From Microbulbifer variabilis (GTDB lineage: Bacteria; Pseudomonadota; Gammaproteobacteria; Pseudomonadales; Cellvibrionaceae), in contig NZ_JAIVKI010000001.1 of NCBI RefSeq assembly GCF_020524905.1, positions 248,001-312,000 of the forward strand: a stretch of DNA of 64,000 nucleotides, written 5' to 3'. How positions within the stretch are numbered: position 1 is the stretch's first letter; each line of letters begins with the position of its first letter. Made by a program: the position numbers and the translations under genes. Below are positions 35,998 through 45,455 of the stretch, piece by piece. A model generated the notes under the pieces. That model worked only from the letters and a program-made list of their open reading frames with translations. It did no database searches and was not told the origin of the DNA.

Positions 35998-36612
35998 ATG
36001 AGTTCTGAATCACAAGATAAAAAAATTCGCCATAAGGCGAGAATGCAGAATCGTAAGAAAATTGTGGATGAGGCGGTTTCTAAAGCCCTGGATGAACGCG
36101 GTATCGTGATCCTCTATACCGGAGATGGCAAGGGCAAAACTACTGCGGCTATAGGTACCGTCACTCGAGCCCTGGGCTTTGGCTATTCCACAGTGGTGAC
36201 TCAGTTTATTAAGGGAACCTGGGAATGTGGAGAAAAGAACCTGTTAATGGGGGCTGCCCACCCGTTGCAATGGCACCAAATGGGTACGGACTTTACCTGG
36301 GAAACTCAGGACTTTGAGGCTGATAAAGCCGCGGCGATGGCACTTTGGGAAAAGGCGCGGGAGGCGTTGCGGGATACAGAGGTTTATCTAGTGGTTTTGG
36401 ATGAACTTACCTATGCCCTGAATTACCGTTGGTTGGACAAAGAAGCAGTGTTACAGGCGATACAACAGCGCCCCAGGGGGCAAACGGTGATTATTACCGG
36501 GCGAGGGGCCAAACAGTACCTTAAAGATATTGCCGATACCGTAAGTGAAATGTGTACGGAAAAACACGCGTTTAATAGCGGGGTTGCCGCCCGCAGGGGC
36601 ATAGAATGGTGA
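35998..36612 (+). CDS. cobO: Corrinoid adenosyltransferase CobO/BtuR
   Basis: A 204-residue ATP:cob(I)alamin adenosyltransferase that forms adenosylcobalamin from imported corrinoids. It has the P-loop ILYTGDGKGKTTAAIG near residue 40, the ...FIKGTWECGEKNLL segment, and VVLDELTYALNYRWLD, VIITGRGAKQYLKDIAD near the C-terminus. The ATG at 35998 is used; an in-frame TTG upstream is less likely. No de novo cobalamin synthesis gene is in the window, so this gene fits a salvage pathway with btuB and btuFCD. Confidence 0.93.
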   Translation: MSSESQDKKIRHKARMQNRKKIVDEAVSKALDERGIVILYTGDGKGKTTAAIGTVTRALGFGYSTVVTQFIKGTWECGEKNLLMGAAHPLQWHQMGTDFTWETQDFEADKAAAMALWEKAREALRDTEVYLVVLDELTYALNYRWLDKEAVLQAIQQRPRGQTVIITGRGAKQYLKDIADTVSEMCTEKHAFNSGVAARRGIEW

Positions 36613-36760
36613 ACTTGTCTTCGCAATCGCCATAATCAAAGTATTGACTATGAAGAGATGTGTAGGATGGAGGGGGTGGACAGAAGATGGTGAGTAGAGA
36701 TGGTGGAAAAAGGCTTTGGCTGTATCAGAGTTTACACAGCCAAAGCCCCTTACTCTTTAA

Positions 36761-37828
36761 CTATTCCACTTCCGCCAACTCTTGTGCCGCTTCGCGGGCT
36801 GCCAACTGTGCCATTAACTGGCGCCTGACACGCATCGGAGTGGTGCCAAACCAGCGATAACAGGCGCGATTGAAAGAGCTTTGTTCACGATAGCCCAGCA
36901 TATCGGAAATCTGGGACATAGGGGGTTGTTTACCGCTTAAATAATATTCGGCGCGCTCTCGGCGGATGCGGTCCAACAGATCCTCAAATACCAGATCACG
37001 GTCCCGCAGCCGGCGTTGTAAAGTGCGCTTGTGCATACCCAGTTGATTGGCCACTTCTTGCAGGCTGCAGCGTTTCAAAGGCATAAGGCAGTAGATTAAC
37101 TGCTGCACCTGCTCTATTAAACTGGATTCCCCTTGCTGCAGAAGCTCTTCGATATAGGTTTTCAGCAGCGGGCGCAGGCTTGGATTGCATTTCTCCGTGG
37201 GCTGCAGCAGGGAATTGCTATTTAGGATAAATGCATCTGTTTCTTTGCCAAAGCGTACGGGAACCCCAAAGAAGTTTTCGTACTGACTATGTATCGGTCG
37301 ATCGGCTTTTAAATGAACACTTTCCAGTTGAAAGTTACTGCCGCATAGGTGCTGGAGGGCCACGAGTGAAACGCCGAGTAGAAACTCCCGGCACTGTTGC
37401 TGGGCGAGTAGGGAGTCCTTATCGAGCTGGGTTTCGAGATCATCGATACAAAGAAAGTCCAGGTGTGTGTGTTTGCCCTTTTTGGTGAGTTCAACCCGAA
37501 GATTGTAGGGTGCGTTACCCAGCTGTTTTATCGCTGCGTTCAGGAACTCTCCGAGCGTAAGGGACTGCAGTACTGCGGCCCCAAGGGAACCCAGTGCGGC
37601 GGCACCTTGGCTATGAGCGAGGCGCAACCCAAAGTCTGCACAATTCAATTGGCTAGCGGCCTTGTTCACCAGTTCGGCGACCTGATCAAGCGCCAGATAT
37701 CCATCCAAACTTTCCACCTGGTGGGGGTTAATACGAGAGCTGATTAGCAGGGCTTCAGGGCTAGCTTTTAATTGGCTCACCAACTCATAAAAGCCTGTTA
37801 ACAGGGTCGTTCTTATTTGTTGAGTCAA
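36761..37828 (-). CDS. AraC family transcriptional regulator (Arabinose_bd-type N-terminal domain)
   Basis: A 355-residue regulator. The N-terminal two-thirds has the OruR/ArgR-like AraC ligand domain (AELVNKAASQLNCADFGLRLAHSQGAAALGSLGAAVLQSLTLGEFL, key residues), and the C-terminal part is the double helix-turn-helix: SLQEVANQLGMHKRTLQRRLRDRDLVFEDLLD near 255-285 and QISDMLGYREQSSFNRACYRWFGTTPMRVRR near 303-335. Members respond to amino acids, lipids or quorum-type signals. No obvious target is adjacent; 736 bases of non-coding DNA separate it from the AbgT gene. Confidence 0.88.
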   Translation of the reverse strand: MTQQIRTTLLTGFYELVSQLKASPEALLISSRINPHQVESLDGYLALDQVAELVNKAASQLNCADFGLRLAHSQGAAALGSLGAAVLQSLTLGEFLNAAIKQLGNAPYNLRVELTKKGKHTHLDFLCIDDLETQLDKDSLLAQQQCREFLLGVSLVALQHLCGSNFQLESVHLKADRPIHSQYENFFGVPVRFGKETDAFILNSNSLLQPTEKCNPSLRPLLKTYIEELLQQGESSLIEQVQQLIYCLMPLKRCSLQEVANQLGMHKRTLQRRLRDRDLVFEDLLDRIRRERAEYYLSGKQPPMSQISDMLGYREQSSFNRACYRWFGTTPMRVRRQLMAQLAAREAAQELAEVE

Positions 37829-38565
37829 TTTTTATAAATCCTGTGAATGCCCTGGGAAAAAATTGCTGTTATACATTTCCCAGGGGGAAGGGGTTAATCC
37901 GTCGGAATAGATCGAATCTGGGCGGAACCCGAAGATAAAAATGCGCCTTACGGCTCATGCTATTTATCGAGTGGGGTTTTATAGCGACTGAATTAGAGGA
38001 CAGTCTTCGGCCAGGGCCTGCTCTGAGTCGACGTCCTGTAATGTCTGTAATGGAGGGCAATAGCGATCTTTACCCTCACAAGGAAGGTAAGGTAGGGCAC
38101 AACCACGGTGCTCGTCCTGAGCGGAAAAATTAATGATAGTTAGATCAGGGCAGGTCAATGCTGGCGATAATCCGCGTATCGATCTCCGCAAAATGTTATT
38201 ACGGTGTAATGTTACTCGTTTTATTTAGATGTTTTAAAGGCCAATGATAACTTCAGAGTACTTCTCGATTGCGGTCCACTGGAAAATAAATCTTTTTATT
38301 GGTTATTTTGGGGTAATTTATCCCTAAATTTCTTTTTTAAGCTCTTTTTGTTTTATGACGACTGCGTCACTGGGAATATTAGTTTTTTAGTCAGGACTGA
38401 CAAAAAAATACAGTATTGGCTCAATGGTACCAAATCAGAGTAAGGATATAGTGATTTTGTTGGGGGATACTGGGCTATCGGTCCCAGCAGGGAGCTTTAA
38501 TTTGCACATTTCTTTCACAATTAAAAAGGCCCGCTAAGAAGCGGGCCTTTTTAATAAGTAGGGTT
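37829..38565. other. Intergenic region between AraC and AbgT genes
   Basis: About 740 bases with no convincing gene. A minus-strand open frame at 37979-38191 (70 codons, TTG start) has some Cys and Pro but no ribosome site or recognisable domain. The part 38192-38520 is AT-rich with no gene. It ends in the AbgT terminator. Confidence 0.4.
38521..38553 (-). terminator. Rho-independent terminator of the AbgT gene (usable on both strands)
   Basis: A 12-bp stem AAAAGGCCCGCT / AGCGGGCCTTTT with a four-base loop, flanked by T runs on both sides. On the minus strand it lies about 13 bases after the AbgT stop codon. Confidence 0.92.
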
Positions 38566-40167
38566 TTAGCCACCGTAATAGGTAGCTGCACCAGGTCCAA
38601 CCGGGAGGCCCAGGGCAAATACCCAAATATAGAACAGCGCGGTCCAGCCAATAAAAAAGAAGATGGAGTAGGGGATCATCGTGGCGATCAGGGTTCCCAT
38701 ACCCAGGTCTTTCTTGTAACGAGCGGCAAAGGTAATGATAAGACCGAAGTAGCTCATCATCGGCGTAATGACATTAGTCACTGAGTCGCCAATACGATAA
38801 GCGGCCTGGATCACCTCCGGTGCATAACCCAGTAGCATCAGCATGGGCACAAAGATTGGGGCGGTAACTGCCCACTGTGCCGAGGCACTGCCCAACATCA
38901 GGTTCACAAATCCGCACATCATGATAAAGAACAGGAATAGCAGCGGGCCTGTCAGGCCAATGCTCTGCAAGGCGTCGGCACCGAGTACGGCGAAAATAGT
39001 TCCCAGGTTGGTGATTTTAAAAAAGGCAACAAACTGCGCGGCGAAAAACACCAGCACGATGTACATGCCCATGCTGTTCATACTTTTAGCCATGGCATCA
39101 ATGACATCGCGGTCATTTTTCATGGTGCCCACTACTTTGCCGTAGACAAAGCCGGGGATCGCGAAGAACACCAGGATGAGGGACACAATACCTTTCAGGA
39201 AGGGCGAGCCCGCGACAAGACCGGTTTCGGGGTTGCGCAGCACGCCCCACTCGGGAATGACAGAGAGGGCAAATATTGAGGAAACTATCAGCACCGCCAG
39301 GCCTGCGTACTTGAGTCCACGTTTTTCATCTTCACTGAGGGTACCGAGTTTATCCTGGCTCAGGTCGACTGAGGCCTCGTTGCGGTCGTACTTGCCCAGT
39401 TTTGGTTCCACAATGGCCATAGTGACCCAGCTGCCAATGATAGTAATCAGGAAGGTGCTGGTGAACATAAAGTACCAGTTCACTTCCGGCCCCACGCTAT
39501 AAGTCGGGTCGATCATATGGGCGGCGGATTCAGTGATCCCCGAGAGAAGAGGGTCCACCGTACCCAGCAGCAGGTTAGCACTGTAGCCACCGGAGACACC
39601 GGCAAAGGCCGCTGCCAAACCGGCGAGAGGGTGGCGTCCCAAGGAGTGGAAGATCATAGCGGCGAGAGGGATAAGTACCACATAGCCGAGTTCAGAGGCG
39701 GTGTTGGAAATAATGCCAGCAAATACGACGATTACGGTGACCGTGCGCTTGGAGGCTTGCAGCACCAGGCCGCGGACGGCGGCACTCAGCAGGCCGGAAT
39801 GCTCGGCAATTCCCACCCCAAGCAGGGCTACGAGAACAGTGCCCAGCGGCGCGAATCCAGTGAAGTTTTTCACCAGACTGGTAACGATCATCCTGAGGCC
39901 ATCGCCACTCATTAGGTTAAAGACCTCAATTACCCCATCGGGATCGCGCCCTGCAGCACCTACTGGGCGTGGATCGGCTACTGACAAGCCAAAGTAGGAG
40001 GCCACACCGCTCAGAACCACCACGCCTACAGCGAAGAGGGCAAAGAGTGTAATGGGGTGGGGGAGCAGGTTGCCTAGCCACTCCACCACATCCAGGAAGC
40101 GGGTAAAGGCCGTTTTGCGTCCCGGCGGGCTATCCTGCCGGTCGCTGGGGGAGGTCGTTGTGGTCAT
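38566..40167 (-). CDS. AbgT family transporter
   Basis: A 533-residue inner-membrane transporter with about twelve hydrophobic segments. Family marks include LPHPITLFALFAVGVV near residue 35, LGTVLVALLGVGIAEHSGLLSAAVRGLVL near 110, ISNTASELGYVVLIPLAAMIF near 155 and a long C-terminal stretch with ASAQWAVTAPIFVPMLMLLGY. E. coli AbgT imports p-aminobenzoyl-glutamate; MtrF and other members export antifolates. No abgAB hydrolase genes are adjacent, so direction and substrate are uncertain. Confidence 0.92.
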   Translation of the reverse strand: MTTTTSPSDRQDSPPGRKTAFTRFLDVVEWLGNLLPHPITLFALFAVGVVVLSGVASYFGLSVADPRPVGAAGRDPDGVIEVFNLMSGDGLRMIVTSLVKNFTGFAPLGTVLVALLGVGIAEHSGLLSAAVRGLVLQASKRTVTVIVVFAGIISNTASELGYVVLIPLAAMIFHSLGRHPLAGLAAAFAGVSGGYSANLLLGTVDPLLSGITESAAHMIDPTYSVGPEVNWYFMFTSTFLITIIGSWVTMAIVEPKLGKYDRNEASVDLSQDKLGTLSEDEKRGLKYAGLAVLIVSSIFALSVIPEWGVLRNPETGLVAGSPFLKGIVSLILVFFAIPGFVYGKVVGTMKNDRDVIDAMAKSMNSMGMYIVLVFFAAQFVAFFKITNLGTIFAVLGADALQSIGLTGPLLFLFFIMMCGFVNLMLGSASAQWAVTAPIFVPMLMLLGYAPEVIQAAYRIGDSVTNVITPMMSYFGLIITFAARYKKDLGMGTLIATMIPYSIFFFIGWTALFYIWVFALGLPVGPGAATYYGG

Positions 40168-40531
40168 TGTGTGTCCTCAATTTCGTTGGCGGGTAGTCCT
40201 AATTGCCTCTGGAGTACCCGTTAGCCCAATAATTGGCTGAAAAATGTGCTAAGGGCGCGATGATACACAAAAGTCCTTTAGGTAAGAATGCCAGCGCCGG
40301 AATGATATTGGTTAGTGGGTCGGTAACAGCTGGGGGAGAATGCCCCTCTTAGATGAGGGCTATGTCGGTAGACTATTGAAAGCGAGGAAGTACCTCTGCA
40401 TAGCGAGTGGAACCCCAAAAGGCGGTGTCCAGCGTTTTGGGTAGCCTGTTTTAGCCGACAGACAATCCGCCCCAGCATATCTTGGATATGCCATAATCCG
40501 AAAACTCAGCAGTCAACCCAGGGGTGAAATA
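40168..40531. other. Intergenic region upstream of the GATase gene
   Basis: About 360 bases between the divergent AbgT and GATase genes, holding both promoters. No reliable gene is seen. The end, CCCAGGGGTGAAATA (about 40517-40531), includes a GGGG-type ribosome site for the GATase ATG. Confidence 0.5.
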
Positions 40532-41233
40532 ATGAAGATTGGAGTTTTAAAAACCGACGATGTGCGCAAGGAACTGGTGGGCGAATACGGTGAATACCCA
40601 GAGATGTTCGCAGACCTGTTGCGCAGCCAGGACCCCACACTGGAGTTCTCCACCTATGAAGTGCAGCACGGACAGTACCCAGCCCAGATCGATGAGGTGG
40701 ATGCCTACCTGATTACTGGCAGTAAAACCGGTGTCTATGATGAAAAGGAGTGGATACCACCCCTAATGGACTTCGTGCGGAAGCTACACGACCAGAAAAA
40801 ACCTACCATTGGAATCTGCTTTGGCCACCAGTTGATCGCTCAGGCACTGGGTGGAAGGGCCCGCAAATCTGATAAAGGCTGGGGATTGGGGGTACACTCT
40901 TATGAAATGCAGGAAACACCTTCCTGGATGTCGGAGCCCACGAATAGTTTCAACCTACTGGTTACCCATCAGGACCAAGTGGATACTCTGCCCCCCGGCG
41001 GCCGTGTGTTGGCCTCCAACGAGTTCTGCCCAATGGCGATGCTCCAAGTTGATGACCATATGCTTACCTTCCAGGCCCACCCGGAATTTACCAAGCCTTA
41101 CTCCAATAGTCTGATGGAATTGCGCCGAGAGGCGTTTGGTACTGATGTAGTGGAAAAGGGGCAGGCCTCACTGAAAAATGATATTCATGAGAATATGGTT
41201 GCCAAGTGGATGTTGGAGTTTTTACGTAAATAG
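40532..41233 (+). CDS. Class I glutamine amidotransferase-like protein
   Basis: A 233-residue stand-alone class I amidotransferase domain resembling GMP-synthase-like GATases. The nucleophile is the cysteine in IGICFGHQLIAQALGG near residue 95, and the histidine-glutamate pair is AHPEF near 180. Stand-alone members include gamma-glutamyl hydrolases or transferases, and their acceptors are usually unknown. A hairpin GGGGCAGT/ACTGCCCC follows, then a tetranucleotide repeat. No biosynthetic partner is adjacent. Confidence 0.85.
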   Translation: MKIGVLKTDDVRKELVGEYGEYPEMFADLLRSQDPTLEFSTYEVQHGQYPAQIDEVDAYLITGSKTGVYDEKEWIPPLMDFVRKLHDQKKPTIGICFGHQLIAQALGGRARKSDKGWGLGVHSYEMQETPSWMSEPTNSFNLLVTHQDQVDTLPPGGRVLASNEFCPMAMLQVDDHMLTFQAHPEFTKPYSNSLMELRREAFGTDVVEKGQASLKNDIHENMVAKWMLEFLRK

Positions 41234-41242
41234 ATATTTTAA

Positions 41243-41262
41243 GGGGCAGTTATTACTGCCCC
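41243..41262 (+). terminator. Hairpin after the GATase gene
   Basis: A perfect 8-bp stem GGGGCAGT/ACTGCCCC with a TATT loop lies 9 bases after the stop codon. It is not followed by a strong T run, so terminator activity is uncertain. Confidence 0.5.
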
Positions 41263-41288
41263 GTTAGCCGCTTCATATTTTCTAATAT

Positions 41289-41332
41289 TTCCTTCCTTCC
41301 TTCCTTCCTTCCTTCCTTCCTTCCTTCCTTCC
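41289..41332. repeat. Perfect (TTCC)11 tetranucleotide microsatellite
   Basis: Eleven uninterrupted copies of TTCC. The repeat is intergenic, 57 bases after the GATase gene and about 500 bases before the TonB-receptor ATG. Tetranucleotide repeats of this length are rare in most bacterial chromosomes and can change copy number by slippage. Here it cannot shift a reading frame directly. Confidence 0.97.
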
Positions 41333-41832
41333 TTTCAGTGAGTGATTAAGTACGCTTTACTGAATTCATAATTTATTAAAAAGGTTTTCTTTATTGTATT
41401 GAGTATATGCTTGCTTCTTCTTTAGGCTTAGTTTTTTAATTCGTCTCTATTTTCGCTGCGTTGGATTAGATGCCGTATTTAAATGTTTGCTGGCGTCATT
41501 TTATTCAATTTTTTGAAATCATTCCCTTAATGTTTTTATTGTGGAGTATTTTTAAGATTTTTGGCGTTTATATCGCTTTTTCACTTCGAATAAGGTTTTG
41601 TGCTTATTGTGTTAATTGTTTTGGGGGGAATATTATATCTGGCTAGCTTGTTGAAGTTGCTTAAATAGTGGGTTCTAACTAGTTTGCCTTGTGTTGGTAG
41701 TGAAGTTTTTGCATGAGTATTTTCCTATTTTTCTTGAGTTTTATGAGGGGATCGCTGGGGGACGGTCAATAATTTCAGTAAAGCTTGTAGCTAATAAATT
41801 ATAAATTTATTGATGATCAAAAGGATGGCTTT
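41333..41832 (+). other. AT/T-rich intergenic region before the TonB-dependent receptor
   Basis: About 500 bases, markedly T-rich on the plus strand (many TTTT runs), with no gene on either strand. It ends in AAAGGATGG (about 41818-41826), which provides the ribosome site for the receptor ATG at 41833. Such long leaders are common before large TonB receptors, but no known regulatory RNA is recognised. Confidence 0.5.
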
Positions 41833-44820
41833 ATGACGAACTTTAAGCGGACGCTGTTAGCTGCATCCATAAGCTTGCCATTAGTTGGGGGGCAGGCATT
41901 GGCGGCAGGCAATGTGAATGGAACTATTGATGGAACTGTTATCGGCAGTGGCGGGAGTGACTTGAGTAACGCCACTATTATTATCGAAAACGATAAGAAT
42001 GGCTTCAAAAGAACTATATCAACGGGTGGGAATAATGATTTTAGAGTAAATTTACCCACTGGCATTTACAAGGTGACTGTTCAGAAGAGCGGCTATCAAC
42101 CTGCAGTGATTGAAGCCGTTGCGGTTTCTATCGGTAGCTCTACCAAGTTGGATATACCTTTGACACTTGGAGATCTAGAGGAAGTAGTTGTAGTAGGGGA
42201 GGTAATTCCCCAGATTCGAACTGGCACAGCAGAGTCTGCGCTCAATATTGGTTTGTCGGATGTGGAAATGTTGCCCGTTGCTCGCAATATTGAGTCTGTT
42301 GCTTTACTGGCTCCGGGTACTGTTCTAGGCGATACTAGTTTTGGTGAAGAAAAAGATTTGATATCGTTTGGGGGCGCTTCTGTAGGTGAAAATGCCTATT
42401 ATATTGATGGACTGAACGTCACTAATTTTCGTAATGGACTAGGCGGATCATCTGTTCCCTTTGAATTTTATGACCAATTTCAGATTAAGACCGGGGGGTA
42501 TAGCGCCGAATTTGGACGGTCTTTAGGTGGTGTGTTTAATGCTGTTACCAAGAAAGGTACTAACGAGTTTGGGTATGGGGTGGTTGCCTACTATGAGCCT
42601 GCGGCCTTGCGTTCGGAGGCTCCAGATACCTTATCAACAGATGGGACTCTCTACGATTTAAACTCAGAGAATGAGGAGTCTAAATACACCACTGATTATT
42701 ATGTTAGTGGCCCAATAATTCCGGATAAATTGTTTTTCTATGTCCTTTACGAGCAGCAGGAAACAGCTGAGGAATTTACCACCAGAGGGAGCCCTGGTAG
42801 ATATAATGAGAGAGATATTGATGATGATTTCTGGGGAGCTAATTTAACCTGGAACATAACCGATAATCACATTCTTTCTTACATGCAGTTCTCTGATAAG
42901 CGCACCAGGGAAAATGATCAATCTAATTATGATTATTTTAATAGGGATAAAAAAGAATATACGGGAACTACCTGGGATAAGCGCGGTGGAGATAACTGGC
43001 TGGTTCGTTATGATGGCCAGATAACTGATAATTTTAGTATTTCAATGCTCCATGGCCAGAATGAATATTCACTGACCACTGTTAGTACAACTGATATCGA
43101 ATGCCCTTATGTAAGGGATTTTAGCACCGGAGCCTTGCCAGGTAATTCTGATGACAGACCTGGTTGCCAAGCTAGCTCTAGAGTTCAGACCGGCGGAGAT
43201 GAGAGAATAGCTGACCGTATTGATTTTGAATGGGTAATTAATGATCATACGATACGTTTCGGTTACGATCAGGAAACTAACTCCTCTTCGTCTAAAGAAA
43301 CTTATTCTGGAACAGGTTTTAGGGAAGATGGGGGAGTGTTTTACACTTATGATTCATATAAACCTGGTAAAGAGCTCCCCAATGGCGCGGTGGTTGACAA
43401 TGTAAATGGTGATGGCTCTCTTGTTCATATAGTCTCTTATCGGGTAGGCGATGTAGAAGGGGACTTTGAGGTTGAGTCAAAAGCTTTTTATATCGAAGAT
43501 ACCTGGGATATTACGGATACACTAACTTTAAATGCAGGAATTCGTAATGAAACTTTCTCCAATTTTAATGGAGAAGGCGATACTTTTATTGAAATTGATG
43601 ATCAGTGGGCGCCACGATTAAGCTTCTCTTGGGACCCAGGTGGTGATGGCGAGTCCAGAGTCTATGGTAACTGGGGTCGCTACTTTATGCCTATCGCCTC
43701 CAATACAAATGTACGCTTATCTGGAGGGGAATTGGGTTACGAGCGTTATTTTATTTTTGACGGGGAGTACGATCCGAAGACATTTGCTCCATTAAATGTA
43801 GGTGCAGATGGTGTTCCTACCTCTCAAGAGGTAGGCTCAGCAAGGGTAACTTCAGATGGGAGTGTACCAGATAGTGCCCAGCTCTCTGATAGAGACTTAG
43901 AACCCATGTATCAGGATGAGTTTATTCTTGGCTATGAAAGGCTTTTTGCTGATGAATGGACCTTGGGTGTCAAGGCCACCTATCGCGATTTAAAATCCCA
44001 TATTGATGATTTAAATATTAGTCACGCCATAGATGCTTTGGGGTACGAGCATACCGGTGCTGGTTATGGATATGTGTTGGCCAATCCTGGAAAGGATATC
44101 ACTATTCCTTACGACCGTTACGGTACTGGTGAGACGGAAATGACAACGTTTTCCGCTGAGCTGCTAAATTATCCTGAGGCCAAAAGGACTTATAAAGAGC
44201 TGGAATTTTCTGCAAAACGTGCTTTTGATGGCGTTTGGGGATTAAGTGCGAGTTACTCCTGGTCCCAAAGTAAAGGAAATACTGAGGGATACGTAAAATC
44301 GGATAATGGCCAGGATGATGCGGGTATTACACAAGACTTTGATTTTCCCGAATTAATGGATGGGGCGAATGGATATTTGCCCAATGATCGTACCCATAAA
44401 TTCAAAATATATGGGAATTACCAAGTTATGGAAAATCTCCTGCTGGGGGCTAATTTCCTCTTGCAGTCTGGCCGCCCGATTAATTCTTTTGGAGCAGGGC
44501 ATCCTGATGGAACTCCGGGCTATGGTGATACTTACTATATTACTGATCCCAATGGAAATCTAATCAAGACAAATCGTGGTAGTAGGGGGCGGACGAGCTG
44601 GGTAAATCAAATAGATCTATCACTTGTATATAGTACTCGTGTTGGTTTGGCTGATGTAGAACTTCGGGCTGAGGTGTTCAACCTTCTTGATGCAGATGCA
44701 GAAACGGAGGTATATGAATTTGCGGAAACTAGCCCTGGTAATTTTGATCCAAACTGGGGAATAAGCCAAGAGTATCAAACTCCTAGGTATTTCCGTTTTG
44801 GAGCAAGTGCTAGGTTCTAA
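41833..44820 (+). CDS. TonB-dependent receptor with carboxypeptidase-like N-terminal domain
   Basis: A 995-residue outer-membrane protein. After a signal peptide (ending ALA, about residue 24) comes a carboxypeptidase-regulatory-like beta-sandwich (about 26-110: GTIDGTVIG, FRVNLPTGIYKVTVQKSGYQP), then a plug (SFGGASVGENAYYIDGLNVTNF, YSAEFGRSLGGVFNAVTKKGTN) and a large barrel ending FRFGASARF. This Oar/OmpA-related TonB-receptor type is abundant in marine carbohydrate- and peptide-degrading bacteria. The substrate cannot be told from sequence alone; no hydrolase or transporter gene is beside it. A terminator follows. Confidence 0.9.
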   Translation: MTNFKRTLLAASISLPLVGGQALAAGNVNGTIDGTVIGSGGSDLSNATIIIENDKNGFKRTISTGGNNDFRVNLPTGIYKVTVQKSGYQPAVIEAVAVSIGSSTKLDIPLTLGDLEEVVVVGEVIPQIRTGTAESALNIGLSDVEMLPVARNIESVALLAPGTVLGDTSFGEEKDLISFGGASVGENAYYIDGLNVTNFRNGLGGSSVPFEFYDQFQIKTGGYSAEFGRSLGGVFNAVTKKGTNEFGYGVVAYYEPAALRSEAPDTLSTDGTLYDLNSENEESKYTTDYYVSGPIIPDKLFFYVLYEQQETAEEFTTRGSPGRYNERDIDDDFWGANLTWNITDNHILSYMQFSDKRTRENDQSNYDYFNRDKKEYTGTTWDKRGGDNWLVRYDGQITDNFSISMLHGQNEYSLTTVSTTDIECPYVRDFSTGALPGNSDDRPGCQASSRVQTGGDERIADRIDFEWVINDHTIRFGYDQETNSSSSKETYSGTGFREDGGVFYTYDSYKPGKELPNGAVVDNVNGDGSLVHIVSYRVGDVEGDFEVESKAFYIEDTWDITDTLTLNAGIRNETFSNFNGEGDTFIEIDDQWAPRLSFSWDPGGDGESRVYGNWGRYFMPIASNTNVRLSGGELGYERYFIFDGEYDPKTFAPLNVGADGVPTSQEVGSARVTSDGSVPDSAQLSDRDLEPMYQDEFILGYERLFADEWTLGVKATYRDLKSHIDDLNISHAIDALGYEHTGAGYGYVLANPGKDITIPYDRYGTGETEMTTFSAELLNYPEAKRTYKELEFSAKRAFDGVWGLSASYSWSQSKGNTEGYVKSDNGQDDAGITQDFDFPELMDGANGYLPNDRTHKFKIYGNYQVMENLLLGANFLLQSGRPINSFGAGHPDGTPGYGDTYYITDPNGNLIKTNRGSRGRTSWVNQIDLSLVYSTRVGLADVELRAEVFNLLDADAETEVYEFAETSPGNFDPNWGISQEYQTPRYFRFGASARF

Positions 44821-44853
44821 CTTAATCCTATCGTAAATGGATATTTTGATTAT

Positions 44854-44889
44854 AGGAGGTCTTCTCTAACAGAGAAGGCTTCCTTTTTA
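44854..44889 (+). terminator. Rho-independent terminator of the TonB receptor gene
   Basis: AGGAGGTCTTCTCT pairs with AGAGAAGGCTTCCT across a three-base AAC loop, with two G-U pairs, followed by TTTTT. Confidence 0.9.
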
Positions 44890-44918
44890 AAGTTTTAATT
44901 GTTTTTTCAGTTCTTTTC

Positions 44919-45239
44919 TTAGTTAACACCTAATAAAAAATCTTCATCTACCATTTGAATTCTTACTCCAACAGGTTCTTCAATCTGAAATACCTTTCTG
45001 GCTGTTTCGTCCAGTTCAATGGCCATGCTCTGTAATACCTTATGAGTTCGATGAGGCGTTTGGCTACAGAGAACTTCAATATAGCAACCGGATGGCTCAA
45101 CTTGCTCGGATTCGACAACGACAACCGGTAATTTGGATTCTTGTACTTCCAAATTATTAGTTAATATCTCACTAAATATCCTGGTTGCTGATTCCGGAAC
45201 TAGCTTTGAAGATTCTACAAATATTTTGCAGCTGGACAT
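44919..45239 (-). CDS. Hypothetical protein, possibly tautomerase-like
   Basis: A 106-residue cytosolic protein with an alternating hydrophobic pattern (KLPVVVVESEQVEPSGCYIEVLCSQTPHRTHKVLQSMAIELDETARKVF, key parts PHRTHKVLQ and VGVRIQMVDEDFLLGVN). This layout faintly resembles small tautomerase-superfamily proteins, but no N-terminal catalytic proline is present, so no activity is claimed. It is a single gene on the minus strand, separated from the hydrolase gene by about 215 bases. Confidence 0.5.
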   Translation of the reverse strand: MSSCKIFVESSKLVPESATRIFSEILTNNLEVQESKLPVVVVESEQVEPSGCYIEVLCSQTPHRTHKVLQSMAIELDETARKVFQIEEPVGVRIQMVDEDFLLGVN

Positions 45240-45455
45240 ACGTAGGATTCCTAGTGGCTCTCTAAGAAAAGTTTATTTACATAAAGTGTAGCTGTTACTG
45301 GATGATTTGAATTTTCCAAGAGTGCGTATTGGTTATGTTCATTAATTGTGTAATAAGTATTAAGGCCGTTGTTTGAGGTAGGATATTACAAAATAATGTA
45401 AGTAATTTGTCGATTTCTTTTCCATGGTTGTTGAGTTTTGCTAGGAAGGGAGTGG

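Noticed and set aside
37979-38191. Minus-strand 70-codon frame with several Cys residues in the AraC-AbgT gap
   Set aside because: TTG start without ribosome site, no recognisable domain, weak coding signal.
40278-40478. Minus-strand 66-codon frame in the AbgT-GATase spacer
   Set aside because: Composition typical of random GC-rich translation; no ribosome site or domain.
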